The notes beneath the pieces are model-generated. The model had not been told where the DNA came from. It saw only the letters and a program-made list of their open reading frames with translations, and did not search any database. Shown here in pieces: positions 8,320-17,214 of a DNA stretch of 39,563 nt (the stretch's first letter is position 1; each line of letters opens with the position of its first letter). The translations under genes were made by a program, and so were the position numbers. Source of the stretch: Oscillospiraceae bacterium (GTDB lineage Bacteria > Bacillota > Clostridia > Oscillospirales > Ruminococcaceae); NCBI GenBank assembly GCA_017405465.1, contig JAFRAJ010000041.1:1-39563 (forward strand), written 5' to 3'.

Positions 8320-10089
8320 ATGACAAGAAATGAATTTGACCTGTTATACGCTGTCAAAAAACACGGTATGAAGAGCCACCGCAAGCTGAAGGAACTGGCT
8401 GGAGTGTCTACAGGATATATATCACAGACCCTTCGTGCTTTTACAGAGAAGAGATGGGTAGACGGGGAAGGAATTACGGAAAAAGGGTTGGAAGCTCTAT
8501 TGCCGTACAAGGTCGATAACGCTGTCATTATGGCTGCCGGTATGTCATCCCGATTTGTACCGCTTAGCCTGGAGAAACCCAAGGGGTTGCTTACTGTCAA
8601 GAACGAAGTCCTCATAGAACGCCAGATAAAGCAGCTTAGGGAAGCGGGAATCAAGGAGATAGTGTTGGTCCTTGGATACAAGAAGGAATCATTCTTCTAT
8701 CTGGAAAGCATGTATGATGGGCTTAAGATAGTGATCAACCCAGAGTACAACACGAAGAACAATACTCACACGCTTTACCTCGCGCAGAAGTTTATTGGCA
8801 ATACCTATATCTGTTCCTCAGATGACTACTTCGAAAAGAATCCTTTCGAGGAATATGTCTTCCAGTCGTATTACGCTGCAGTCCATGTGAACGAAAAGAC
8901 GAATGAGTGGTATATGTACCCTGACGCAAAAGGCAATATCGCAAGAGTTGAGAAGAGTGGCAGCGAAGGGGACATCATGCTTGGCCACGTGTACTGGGAC
9001 CGGAAATTCTCTGCAGTGATACTCAAGATCATCAATGACGATCATAAGATTGGTAATTATGATACAGCACTTTGGGAACAAGTGCTTCTCGAGAACGTGA
9101 AGTCGCTTCCTCCAATGGAGATAAAGGTCTATCCTGATGGGATGATATTTGAATTTGACAGTCTGGATGAACTGAGAGCTTTTGATGACAAATACGCCAA
9201 CGACACACACAGCAAGATCATGAAGAATATAGCTGGAGTTCTTCCCTGCAGAGAGGGAGATATCTGCGGCTTCAAGCCTATCAAAGAAGGGATAACGAAT
9301 ACCAGCTTCGTCTTTGAAGTGAAAGGAACCAGATACGTTTACAGACATCCGGGAGAAGGGACTGAAGCGATAATCTCACGTTCCCACGAAAAAAAGGCAC
9401 TGGAGCTGGCGAAGTCGATAGGAGTTGATCCTACGTTCATATATATGGATGAAAAAGAAGGATGGAAGATCAGTTACTATGTGGACGGTATCCGCATACC
9501 GTCATATGAAAGTATTGAGGACTCAAAGCGTGTTATATCCGTGCTGAAGGATATGCATGACAGGAAGCTGAATGTGGACTGGCATTTTCTGCCGTGGGAA
9601 GACGCCGACAGGATCGAGAAGATCCTGAGAGAAGAAAAAGGAGGTATCGCTGATCAGGAGTTCTACCAGATAAAAGAGAATGTCAGAAAGTGTTACAGCA
9701 GATGCAGTGATGATGGTGTGGAAGAACGATTCTGTCACTGTGACACATATGCACAGAACTGGATGCTGACAGATGACGGCAGGACTATCTTGATAGACTG
9801 GGAATATGCAGGTAATGCGGACCCGGGTTGCGATCTCGGAGGCTATATCATGGACTCCATGTGGGATATACCTCAGGCAGAGAAATTCATTAAGGAGTAT
9901 TGTGACGACGGCTATAGTGATATTCTGAGATTTCATTATCTGGCTTATACAGCGATCGTATCTTATTACTGGTATGTATGGGCACTGTACCGTGAAGCGT
10001 GCGGAGCTGTAATGGGTGAGAGTCTGTACAATTGGCGTGTGATGGCAAAAAGATACAGCGGGTATTTGGTCAAAGAATTCGCGTTGTGA
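8320..10089 (+). CDS. Winged-helix / LicC nucleotidyltransferase / LicA choline-kinase triple fusion
   Basis: One uninterrupted 589-residue protein with three parts. Residues 3-62 form a winged helix like that of the 5764 gene (EFDLLYAVKKHG, VSTGYISQTLRAF, ITEKGLEAL). Residues about 67-300 form a LicC-like cytidylyltransferase (MAAGMSSRF at 71-79, KPKGLL). Residues about 310-589 form a choline/ethanolamine-kinase-type APH domain, with VYRHPGEGTE, the Brenner catalytic motif HCDTYAQN (His473, Asp475, Asn480) and metal-binding Asp493 in DWEYAG. In the lic pathway the kinase makes phosphocholine and LicC makes CDP-choline, so the fusion could carry out two consecutive steps. The next two genes encode another kinase and a LicB-like permease. 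The amino-alcohol specificity is not provable here. Confidence 0.85.
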   Translation: MTRNEFDLLYAVKKHGMKSHRKLKELAGVSTGYISQTLRAFTEKRWVDGEGITEKGLEALLPYKVDNAVIMAAGMSSRFVPLSLEKPKGLLTVKNEVLIERQIKQLREAGIKEIVLVLGYKKESFFYLESMYDGLKIVINPEYNTKNNTHTLYLAQKFIGNTYICSSDDYFEKNPFEEYVFQSYYAAVHVNEKTNEWYMYPDAKGNIARVEKSGSEGDIMLGHVYWDRKFSAVILKIINDDHKIGNYDTALWEQVLLENVKSLPPMEIKVYPDGMIFEFDSLDELRAFDDKYANDTHSKIMKNIAGVLPCREGDICGFKPIKEGITNTSFVFEVKGTRYVYRHPGEGTEAIISRSHEKKALELAKSIGVDPTFIYMDEKEGWKISYYVDGIRIPSYESIEDSKRVISVLKDMHDRKLNVDWHFLPWEDADRIEKILREEKGGIADQEFYQIKENVRKCYSRCSDDGVEERFCHCDTYAQNWMLTDDGRTILIDWEYAGNADPGCDLGGYIMDSMWDIPQAEKFIKEYCDDGYSDILRFHYLAYTAIVSYYWYVWALYREACGAVMGESLYNWRVMAKRYSGYLVKEFAL

Positions 10090-10179
10090 CTGACCGGATA
10101 GCCTGTAATAAGAATGTATTGAATAAACATTCTTCACCTTCAGAAAAAGGGTGGAGGAAGGAAGGAAACAGGAATAAAA

Positions 10180-11115
10180 ATGGCTGAACTGGTACGAGAG
10201 ATCGAGAAAGAGGATATCCCAGTTATCGGGGAACTGGTCGCGAAGGTGCGTCCTGATATTAAGATCAGCGGACTGGACCGTCTTGGCGGAATGACGAACC
10301 ACTCATACAAGGTCACTCTTGAAAATGGTGAGGAACTTCTTGTTCGCATTCCTGGAGAAGGTACTGAAGAAATGATCGTCCGTAGCGATGAACTCAAGAG
10401 CATGGAACTCGCCTGCAGACTGGGAATCGATTCCGAACTGTTCTATTTTGATGATGAAGGGCATAAGGTGATGCGTTTCATACATGACCCTCAGAATATG
10501 GATGAAGAGGTTATGCGTCGCAGGGAGAATCTTCTGCAGGCTGCGGAGATATTCCACAGACTGCACTCCTGTGGTGAGGATACCGGCGTGCGCTTTGAGG
10601 TGTTCGAGATGGCAGATCTCTATGAGAAAATCATACGTGACGGCGGAGTCGCTTTCTACGACGATTATGAAGAGGTCAAGCAGAACGTGATGGATATAAA
10701 AGCCGAGGTAGACAGGAGCGGAGAAGCGCCAAGGGTTCCATGCCATAATGATTGTCTGATGGGGAACTGGGTACTGGATGGAGACGGCAAGCTGTACCTG
10801 ATCGACTGGGAATACAGTGGTATGAATGAGGCTATGTGGGACCTTTCATGTCTTTCTATCGAGGCTGACTATTCAGAAGAAAATGACAATGACCTCCTGA
10901 ATGCCTATTACGGCAGGGAAGCAACAACGGAAGAAAAGAAGAGATTCATTGCCGCAAAACTGTATGTGGATTATCTTTGGACCCTTTGGGGACTCACAAG
11001 AATACCTTTTGATGGGCAGTTTATGCAGGAATATGCTGACGGACGCTATGTCCGGCTCAAAAAGAATATAAATGCCTACAGACAACTGAGCAGCAGAGGA
11101 GGAAATGCAGAATGA
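10180..11115 (+). CDS. licA: LicA-like choline/ethanolamine kinase
   Basis: A 311-residue cytosolic APH-fold kinase of the LicA type. It has LGGMTNHSYKV as the glycine-rich loop (about 35-45), VRIPGEGTEEMI after the nucleotide-binding lysine region, the catalytic motif CHNDCLMGN (His189, Asp191, Asn196) and the metal-binding LIDWEYSG (Asp209), followed by WDLSCL. All key residues are present. The family phosphorylates choline to phosphocholine as the first step of phosphocholine decoration of cell-surface glycans. It follows the triple-fusion gene by 90 bp, behind a purine-rich GGAGGAAGGAAGG stretch. Its end overlaps the permease start (ATGA). A second kinase beside the fused one hints at two substrates or a dedicated rate-limiting step. 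Confidence 0.85.
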   Translation: MAELVREIEKEDIPVIGELVAKVRPDIKISGLDRLGGMTNHSYKVTLENGEELLVRIPGEGTEEMIVRSDELKSMELACRLGIDSELFYFDDEGHKVMRFIHDPQNMDEEVMRRRENLLQAAEIFHRLHSCGEDTGVRFEVFEMADLYEKIIRDGGVAFYDDYEEVKQNVMDIKAEVDRSGEAPRVPCHNDCLMGNWVLDGDGKLYLIDWEYSGMNEAMWDLSCLSIEADYSEENDNDLLNAYYGREATTEEKKRFIAAKLYVDYLWTLWGLTRIPFDGQFMQEYADGRYVRLKKNINAYRQLSSRGGNAE

Positions 11116-12044
11116 TAGCGGGAATAATAGCTGGAATCACTTGGGCTGTAGAGACGATAATTCTCGGAATAGCTCTTGCAATGACACCGTTTGTTTCAAC
11201 ACAGGATGCTTTGAAGCTTGCTCCGTTCGTAAGTACTTTCCTGCATGATGCGTTTTCTGCCGTGTGGGCATGTCTCTATAACGGAATAAAAGGAAATCTT
11301 CCTTCTTTGGCTAAAGCGCTTAAGACAAAGAGTGGGAAGTACGTCATACTGGCGGCCATAATCGGCGGACCTGTCGGTATGACCGGTTATGTCATGTCTG
11401 TCGCATACATGGGAGCATCTATCGGAGCAGTTGCCAGCGCTATTTTCCCGGCTGTCGGTGCGGTACTGGCGTACTTCTTCTTGAAGGAGAAGATGCAATG
11501 GTACCGCTGGGTATTTCTTATTCTTAGTCTGCTCGGAGTATATGGGCTGAGTTACAGTCCGGTGTTGAATATAACGAACTTCGCGCTGGGCTTTGTAGGT
11601 ACTCTGATGTGTGCTTTCGGGTGGGGGGTTGAGGCAGTCATCATTGCGAAGAGCGTGCAGGACGAAGCAGTTACGGACGAGCTGGCTCTGCAGATAAGGC
11701 AGACGACATCTGCGCTGACATACGGCCTCGTGATTCTGCCATTTATGAAAGGATGGGGCTTTACTGTCAGTCTGTTCAATAACACAGGATGGCTGATACC
11801 GACAATAGCCATCGCTGCACTCTTCGCTACAGCTTCATATCTGTTCTATTACAAGGCTATAGGCCAGATCGGTGCATCCAAATCCATGGCGCTGAATATC
11901 ACATATTCCGCCTGGGCTGTCGTTATAAGCATCATACTTGGCAACCGCAGTCTGCTAAACCCGGTGACGATCATTTGCACAGCTGCAGTTTTGGTGTTTG
12001 GCGTGCTTGCAGGAGCAGATTATAAAGACCTGATAAAGAAGTGA
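11112..12044 (+). CDS. licB: LicB-like choline permease (DMT/EamA superfamily)
   Basis: A 310-residue, roughly ten-helix drug/metabolite-transporter-fold protein with two EamA-like repeats. It opens directly with a hydrophobic helix (IIAGITWAVETIILGIAL). The half-repeat boundary shows SIGAVASAIFPAVGAVLAYF and later YKAIGQIGASKSMALNITYS, both characteristic of LicB-type members. In the lic system LicB imports choline for the LicA kinase. It is coupled to the preceding kinase by a 4-bp overlap, which strongly supports a joint uptake-phosphorylation unit. The operon ends at the terminator 12175-12208. Other EamA permeases have different substrates, so the assignment leans on context. Confidence 0.8.
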   Translation: MIAGIIAGITWAVETIILGIALAMTPFVSTQDALKLAPFVSTFLHDAFSAVWACLYNGIKGNLPSLAKALKTKSGKYVILAAIIGGPVGMTGYVMSVAYMGASIGAVASAIFPAVGAVLAYFFLKEKMQWYRWVFLILSLLGVYGLSYSPVLNITNFALGFVGTLMCAFGWGVEAVIIAKSVQDEAVTDELALQIRQTTSALTYGLVILPFMKGWGFTVSLFNNTGWLIPTIAIAALFATASYLFYYKAIGQIGASKSMALNITYSAWAVVISIILGNRSLLNPVTIICTAAVLVFGVLAGADYKDLIKK

Positions 12045-12174
12045 AGCCTGAATATGTGTTTGCTCGTCCGGACAGGTAACTCTTATATATTGTTTGCTGT
12101 TTTGTTTGATGGTAGAAGATAAACAAATGAGTGATTTCATGAAAATCCATATGGCAGATCAGCCAGTTTACAGA

Positions 12175-12208
12175 AAAGAGAGATGACAAAAGACTGTCAT
12201 CTCTCTTT
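12175..12208. terminator. Bidirectional intrinsic terminator between convergent operons
   Basis: AAAGAGAGATGACA (12175-12188) and TGTCATCTCTCTTT (12195-12208) form a perfect 14-bp stem with an AAAGAC loop. The A/T ends provide a T-rich tail in both directions, serving the licB end on plus and the binding-protein end at 12227 on minus. Confidence 0.75.
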
Positions 12209-12226
12209 CACTGTGTTTTATAAAAC

Positions 12227-13834
12227 TCAGCTGTTCTGTTTTCTGACTTTACCAAACAGAAAGATTATTGCCAGAACGACCCAGATAACTGCAAGAGAAG
12301 TAAGCAGAATGACAGAGGTTTTAGGCAAGGGACCAAGATCGGTCTTGCCCGCAGTACCTGATCCCTTTATATCTAGCTGATCCAGCCTGTACAGAGAGAT
12401 CGTGTCAGAATACAGTTCTTTCATGAATGTCTCGTCAACAGATTTTCCGCGCCTTATAGCTTTTGCGGTATTCTCGATGAGAGTTCCTGCAGCATCCCTG
12501 AGTGAAGCTGATCCGTTGAACACCGGTGTTGTGAATGTGTCATCCGTATGGGCCATCAGAAGTTTTGAAGCGTCTATCTTTATGGAATAGTATTCACGGC
12601 TTATCTCATCGGGACTCGAGAGATACTTGAGGTATTCCGGATCATGCTGCGCTTTTGAAGTGACCGGGACATATCCTTCCGTTTCAGCATACGGTATCTG
12701 AACGTCATTTGAGATCATGTACTGCAGGAATATCCAGGATGCCAGCACTTCCTGAGGATCCCTCTTGTTGAAGACACAAAGAGAAGGTCCTTGAGATATC
12801 ATCTTCGGATTATTTACATCATACTGGGGAATAGGAAGGACTACTGTTTCAAAATCTACGAGCTGGTCTTCAGGAATGTCCAGAAGGGGAGCGTGAGATC
12901 CCATCCATGTTGCACCTGCTGTAGAATCAACGGCAAACAGGCACTGACCGGCATTAAGAAAGTTACCTGGATAACTTGATATCTTGAAAGTTGAGAATGC
13001 ACCGGTCTTTGTGTGTTCAGCTATCGTATAAAGGAACTCTTTTGTGTCGTCATTGAACAGCAGAATCTCTCCGTCTTCTGTGGAGTATCCTGCATCAAGC
13101 TGCCTGAGAGTCTGGATCATCATGTTATCAGTTGACTTATAGATAAACGGTATCATGACTTTCTGGCCGTTTATTATGAAGTTGTCATCAGAATCCTTTG
13201 CCATAGCTGCTTCTGATACTTCCCATACGAAATCCCAGGTGAGCACATCAGGAAGCGTATAACCGAGCTTTTCTACATATGTTTTGTTAACATAACATGC
13301 CTCGGTGGAGCGCATGTATGGGATGGCATACTGTATACCGGAAATTACTCCTTCCTTAAGGAACTGTTCAATCATCTCTGAGCGTGTAGGCCCGTCAAAT
13401 TTGAGCTCAGAGCCTCCTAAGCCGTATTTTGGATCTGACATCAGATCATCAAGAGGTACGACGACATTTGCACCGGTCATATATGTAGCAATATGATCAG
13501 GGTATGTTATACACACATCTGGGGTAGTATTGGTAGCAATATTCGTTATGACATCGTTATAGATCTTACCATAATCGGTGTACTGTCTGATATTGACTTT
13601 TATGCTGGGATAGAGGGCTTCAAAGTCTTCTATCGCTTTTTTATATATATCAGCCTGAGGCTTGTTGCTGTCGTTCTTTGCCCAGAATGTGATCTCAATG
13701 GTCCTTGACTCATCAAGTTTATCCGGAATGACGAATTCTGATAGGCCGCCTTTACCATGGCACCCTGAAAGAGTGATGACTAAGAATGCTGCTAGAAGCA
13801 GGATAGACAGGAAGTGTTTGAGCATCTTTTTCAT
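12227..13834 (-). CDS. Family-1 (UgpB/sugar-type) solute-binding lipoprotein with C-terminal membrane helix
   Basis: A 535-residue extracytoplasmic binding protein, last gene of a minus-strand importer operon. The signal peptide ends in lipobox LSGC (Cys25). The body follows the family-1 extracellular solute-binding pattern: ITFWAKNDSNKP at the mature start, AIEDFEALYPSIKV, TNTTPDVCITYPDHIATYM, then APGTW-like substrate-pocket regions. Unusually, after a GSGTAG linker it ends with a hydrophobic helix (SVILLTSLAVIWVVLAIIFL) and a basic tail, so it would be tethered at both ends. It is also about 100 residues longer than typical members. Its ATG overlaps the stop of the upstream permease (ATGA). 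Possible substrates are sugars or, Ugp-like, glycerol-3-phosphate or glycerophosphodiesters. Confidence 0.85.
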   Translation of the reverse strand: MKKMLKHFLSILLLAAFLVITLSGCHGKGGLSEFVIPDKLDESRTIEITFWAKNDSNKPQADIYKKAIEDFEALYPSIKVNIRQYTDYGKIYNDVITNIATNTTPDVCITYPDHIATYMTGANVVVPLDDLMSDPKYGLGGSELKFDGPTRSEMIEQFLKEGVISGIQYAIPYMRSTEACYVNKTYVEKLGYTLPDVLTWDFVWEVSEAAMAKDSDDNFIINGQKVMIPFIYKSTDNMMIQTLRQLDAGYSTEDGEILLFNDDTKEFLYTIAEHTKTGAFSTFKISSYPGNFLNAGQCLFAVDSTAGATWMGSHAPLLDIPEDQLVDFETVVLPIPQYDVNNPKMISQGPSLCVFNKRDPQEVLASWIFLQYMISNDVQIPYAETEGYVPVTSKAQHDPEYLKYLSSPDEISREYYSIKIDASKLLMAHTDDTFTTPVFNGSASLRDAAGTLIENTAKAIRRGKSVDETFMKELYSDTISLYRLDQLDIKGSGTAGKTDLGPLPKTSVILLTSLAVIWVVLAIIFLFGKVRKQNS

Positions 13835-14709
13835 CCCTTAGTACCTCCTCTTGAGACACCGGCCATGATCTTGTCGCGGAAGATAAGGAACAGTACTATG
13901 AGCGGGACTGAGATGACGACGACCGCAGCCATCATAGCGGGGATGTTCTCTCTTCCGAGACCGTTCTCGCGTATCTCCTGTATACCGTTGGAGACAAGGA
14001 AATATGCACTGTCATCAGTGATGAGTCTGGGCCAGACATATGAGTTCCAGCATTCGATGACTTTTAGAATTATGATAGTCACTATCGTAGGTCTGCAGAT
14101 AGGAAGCATGACCTTAAACAGATACTTGATATCCGAGGTTCCGTCGACTTTAGCTGCCATATATAGGCTGTCCGGGATCTGCTCAAAGTTCTCCTTGAGC
14201 AGATAGATATAGAACACAGAAGTCACGGAAGGAAGTATCAGTCCTGTAAATGTATTCCTCAATCCAAGATTAGTTATCGTCTGAAAATTGGTGATAATGA
14301 CCAGCTCATTCGGGATCATCATAAGGGCGAGGAATCCGGTAAACACAAGATCTCTGCCTTTGAACTGAAGTCTGGAAAACGCAAATGCCGCAAATATGAT
14401 GACACCGATCATTAGCGTAGTAGTCGTCAGTGTGAAGACCACTGTATTGAGTATGTATTTGCCGAGCGGCACTGCCGTGAAAGCAGAACGGTAGTTATCC
14501 AGCGTTGGATTGGTCGCATAGAACTTCGGGATCCATTCAGAGTTGTAAGAGCCGTAACTCTTTATAGATGTGAGAAGCATCCAGTAGAACGGAAAGAGTA
14601 CCATTACTGCCCACACCGTTAGAAGCAGATATGTGAAAGTCTTGACTATTGCTTCACGTCTTGCAGAGGTCTTTTTGATCTTTTCCAGGTCGGTATTCTT
14701 AACACTCAT
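13831..14709 (-). CDS. Carbohydrate-type ABC permease, second subunit (UgpE/MalG-like)
   Basis: A 292-residue, six-helix permease of the MalG/UgpE type. Typical blocks are the N-terminal helix ending LFPFYWMLLTSIKS, the middle stretch ALMMIPNELVIITNFQTI and the EAA loop AAKVDGTSDIKYLFKVMLPI, which contacts the ATPase. It forms the channel with the 14725-15615 product, whose stop lies 15 bp upstream. Its own stop overlaps the binding-protein start. The ATG at 14709 follows a good AGGAGG-type ribosome site. Confidence 0.9.
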   Translation of the reverse strand: MSVKNTDLEKIKKTSARREAIVKTFTYLLLTVWAVMVLFPFYWMLLTSIKSYGSYNSEWIPKFYATNPTLDNYRSAFTAVPLGKYILNTVVFTLTTTTLMIGVIIFAAFAFSRLQFKGRDLVFTGFLALMMIPNELVIITNFQTITNLGLRNTFTGLILPSVTSVFYIYLLKENFEQIPDSLYMAAKVDGTSDIKYLFKVMLPICRPTIVTIIILKVIECWNSYVWPRLITDDSAYFLVSNGIQEIRENGLGRENIPAMMAAVVVISVPLIVLFLIFRDKIMAGVSRGGTKG

Positions 14710-14724
14710 TATCAGGACCTCCTT

Positions 14725-15615
14725 TCAGTACTGCACATTATCGTGGCTCACCATGAGGTTTATACACGTTATGGTGAGAACGATAGCAAAAAGGATCAAT
14801 GCTGCTGCGGAAGCATAGGAGGGATAACCGCCGCTGTTTCCATACAGCATGTCATACACATATCCGACTATTGTATTCATGCCTGCTCCGTTAAGATCTG
14901 TCCCGAAAAGAGCTACCGCATCACTGTATGCCTTGAACGCACCGATGAAACCGGTGATCACAAGATAGAAGATCATCGGTGATATCATCGGGAGAGTGAT
15001 CCTGGTAAAGACCCTCCATCTTGGGGTCGCGTCGAGCTTAGCGACCTTGTAGTAATCCTGGTTAACAGATGCAAGTGCACTGGTCAGGATAAGCACTTTG
15101 AAAGGCAGAACTACCCAGATCGTGTAGAAACACAGCACGAACATCTTTGCCCAGTAGGGACCGTCGATAAAATCGACGGATCTGCCTCCGAACCAGGAGA
15201 TCAGCAAGTTGACCAGGCCTTCCGAGTAAGGTGTCTTCTTGAAAAGAATCATGAACACCAAGCCTACAGCCAGAGTGTTAGTGACATAAGGGAGAAAGTA
15301 AACTGTCTGGAAGAAATCCTTGAGTTTCTGAATGGAGTTCAGAGCCAGTGAGATCAGCAGTGCAAATCCTGTAGATATCGGGACTGTGATCGCGACCAGT
15401 ATGAAAGTGTTATTTATTGCCTGCAGGAAGTACGGATCATGCAGAACGTAGGAATAGTTGTAGAGTCCATATCCAAAGAAAGTCTGGGAAGCGGAGTTGT
15501 ATCCTTCCTCAATAGAATAGATGAGAACATCAATTAGCGGATATACCATGAAAGCTCCGAGAAAAAGCAGGGCAGGGAGTAGGTACAGCCATCCTTTCAG
15601 ATTGTTTTTCTTCAT
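14725..15615 (-). CDS. Carbohydrate-type ABC permease, first subunit (UgpA/MalF-like)
   Basis: A 296-residue, six-helix permease of the UgpA type. It begins with a basic stretch and the helix LYLLPALLFLGAFMVYPLI, has the substrate-side loop after SIEEGYN, and carries the EAA loop VAKLDATPRWRVFTRITLP. It pairs with the 13831-14709 subunit. The gene lies 11 bp after the ATPase stop, so the order of transcription is ATPase, permease A, permease E, binding protein. UgpA-type sequence is shared by sugar and glycerol-3-phosphate importers, so the substrate is undetermined. Confidence 0.9.
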   Translation of the reverse strand: MKKNNLKGWLYLLPALLFLGAFMVYPLIDVLIYSIEEGYNSASQTFFGYGLYNYSYVLHDPYFLQAINNTFILVAITVPISTGFALLISLALNSIQKLKDFFQTVYFLPYVTNTLAVGLVFMILFKKTPYSEGLVNLLISWFGGRSVDFIDGPYWAKMFVLCFYTIWVVLPFKVLILTSALASVNQDYYKVAKLDATPRWRVFTRITLPMISPMIFYLVITGFIGAFKAYSDAVALFGTDLNGAGMNTIVGYVYDMLYGNSGGYPSYASAAALILFAIVLTITCINLMVSHDNVQY

Positions 15616-15626
15616 GAAAGTGTACC

Positions 15627-16724
15627 TCAGTAATCGAACCTGATCCGTTCTTCAGTTTCTCTGTCGAACAGATGAACTTTATAAGGTTTGAGAGAGAACG
15701 AAACTGTATCAAGTGCCTTATCTATCTCACTCTCGGAGCTGACTATTGCCCTAATTATGGCAGTATCTGCAGGGTGAGTCGCTACTACACTGGAGTCCCT
15801 TCCCATGACTTCCACTCCGTTGAGATGACAGACAAGCGGGCCTTTCGGATCTGGAATAAAACCTTCGGGCCTTATGCATGCCCAGACTTTACCGTTACGT
15901 GCACCTTTGACGTCGAGTATTTCTGCGTCTCCGATGAATAACTTTTCATCTTTGACTTCACCTTCGAAAACATTTATCTGCGGAGTGCCGAGGAATGTTG
16001 CAACAAAGAGATCAACAGGATCATCATAAACATTCTGAGGTTTTCCAACCTGATGTATCCTGCCGGATCTCATTACAATGATAAAGTCAGAGATACTCAT
16101 GGCTTCTTCCTGGTCATGAGTGACGAAAATAGTCGTGATCCCTGTCTCACGCTGAATACGTCTTATTTCTTCTCTTGTCTGGAGTCTCAGCCTTGCGTCA
16201 AGGTTAGAGAGAGGCTCATCAAGAAGAAGAACATCAGGATACTTCACGATCGCACGTGCTATGGCGACTCGCTGCTGCTGTCCTCCGGACATCTCTGCGG
16301 GCTTGCGTTCCATGAGCGTACCTATCTGTACAAGATCAGCTGCCTGCTGGACTCTTTCCTCCATCTGTTCTTTGGACAGCTTTGCATCCCCTTTGAGGTT
16401 CTCAAGAGGGAACATGATATTCTGCCTTACAGTCATATGAGGATATAACGCGTAGTTCTGGAATACGAGACCTACTCCGCGGTTCTCCGGGGGAAGATCG
16501 GTAACGTCTACATCTCCGAAAAAGATCTTTCCTTCTGTTGGGGTCTCAAGTCCTGAGATGAGATTTAGCGCTGTGCTCTTTCCACAGCCGGACGGTCCGA
16601 GAAGTCCAACAAGTTTTCCGTCTGGGATCTCTATGTTGAAGTGGTCTACAGCTGTAACGCCTTGTTTCTCTTTCTTGTTCCTGCTGGGGAATATCTTTGT
16701 CAGATCTTTGAGTACTACTTTCAT
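15627..16724 (-). CDS. Importer ATP-binding protein with TOBE domain (UgpC/MsmX type)
   Basis: A 365-residue ATPase: Walker [11 protein letters not shown]-loop [12 protein letters not shown], signature [13 protein letters not shown] (Met replacing the usual Leu), Walker [12 protein letters not shown] and switch [11 protein letters not shown]-terminal TOBE-like regulatory part follows, with [10 protein letters not shown] and ending near [11 protein letters not shown], typical of carbohydrate ATPases. The frame is open up to 16796, but ATG 16724 is preferred: CTGGAGAG lies seven bases before it and the protein then starts in family style ([12 protein letters not shown]). The gene begins 43 bp after the yolD-like stop with no terminator visible between them, so some readthrough from the polymerase operon is possible. 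Confidence 0.9.
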   Translation of the reverse strand: MKVVLKDLTKIFPSRNKKEKQGVTAVDHFNIEIPDGKLVGLLGPSGCGKSTALNLISGLETPTEGKIFFGDVDVTDLPPENRGVGLVFQNYALYPHMTVRQNIMFPLENLKGDAKLSKEQMEERVQQAADLVQIGTLMERKPAEMSGGQQQRVAIARAIVKYPDVLLLDEPLSNLDARLRLQTREEIRRIQRETGITTIFVTHDQEEAMSISDFIIVMRSGRIHQVGKPQNVYDDPVDLFVATFLGTPQINVFEGEVKDEKLFIGDAEILDVKGARNGKVWACIRPEGFIPDPKGPLVCHLNGVEVMGRDSSVVATHPADTAIIRAIVSSESEIDKALDTVSFSLKPYKVHLFDRETEERIRFDY

Positions 16725-16767
16725 GTTTATGCTCTCCAGTATGATTGTTACTGCTTTTTGTGTAATA

Positions 16768-17214
16768 TCAGTCTTCGAACAGATCTCCGAAAACACTGCT
16801 CGACACAGAGTAAATATCTTCTACGGGTATTCGTTTCCCATCAGCCAAAAGAACGAGTCTTTCTATAGCATCGATTCTGCGGACGTTACCGGTTACGATG
16901 ATATAGGTTCCGCCTTCTTTTTTCTCATCAGCGACAAAATAGCGGAATGTAGCTTCAGGTCTAGTTTTAATTACGGTGCGAAGAATATCCAATTTCTGAT
17001 CTATTTCCTGTTTCTGCTCGTCTTCCAGCGGGATTTTTCTTCCTGTAAGTCTGGCTGTCTCATCGATCACATCACCGTATCCGGTAAGTGCGGCAAATGG
17101 GGAGAACTGGGCTGCCCTGGAAGACATCGGCATTCTCGGATGCCGCTCTGACGTATGGTGAGGAAGGTTTATGATATCGTCATAATCGTGGCAAAACTTC
17201 ATATCAGGATTCAT
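16768..17214 (-). CDS. YolD-like protein, partner of the Y-family polymerase
   Basis: A 148-residue protein of the YolD-like family. The hallmark is the N-terminal block RAAQFSPFAALTGYGDVI, followed by a helical stretch and a beta-rich C-terminal half with GTYIIVTGNVRRID. Members are nearly always encoded with UvrX/UmuC-like polymerases and are thought to act as a UmuD-like partner. Here the start overlaps the polymerase stop by four bases (ATGA), which implies coupled expression. It has no membrane segment or signal peptide. The molecular role is not established for the family. Confidence 0.85.
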   Translation of the reverse strand: MNPDMKFCHDYDDIINLPHHTSERHPRMPMSSRAAQFSPFAALTGYGDVIDETARLTGRKIPLEDEQKQEIDQKLDILRTVIKTRPEATFRYFVADEKKEGGTYIIVTGNVRRIDAIERLVLLADGKRIPVEDIYSVSSSVFGDLFED

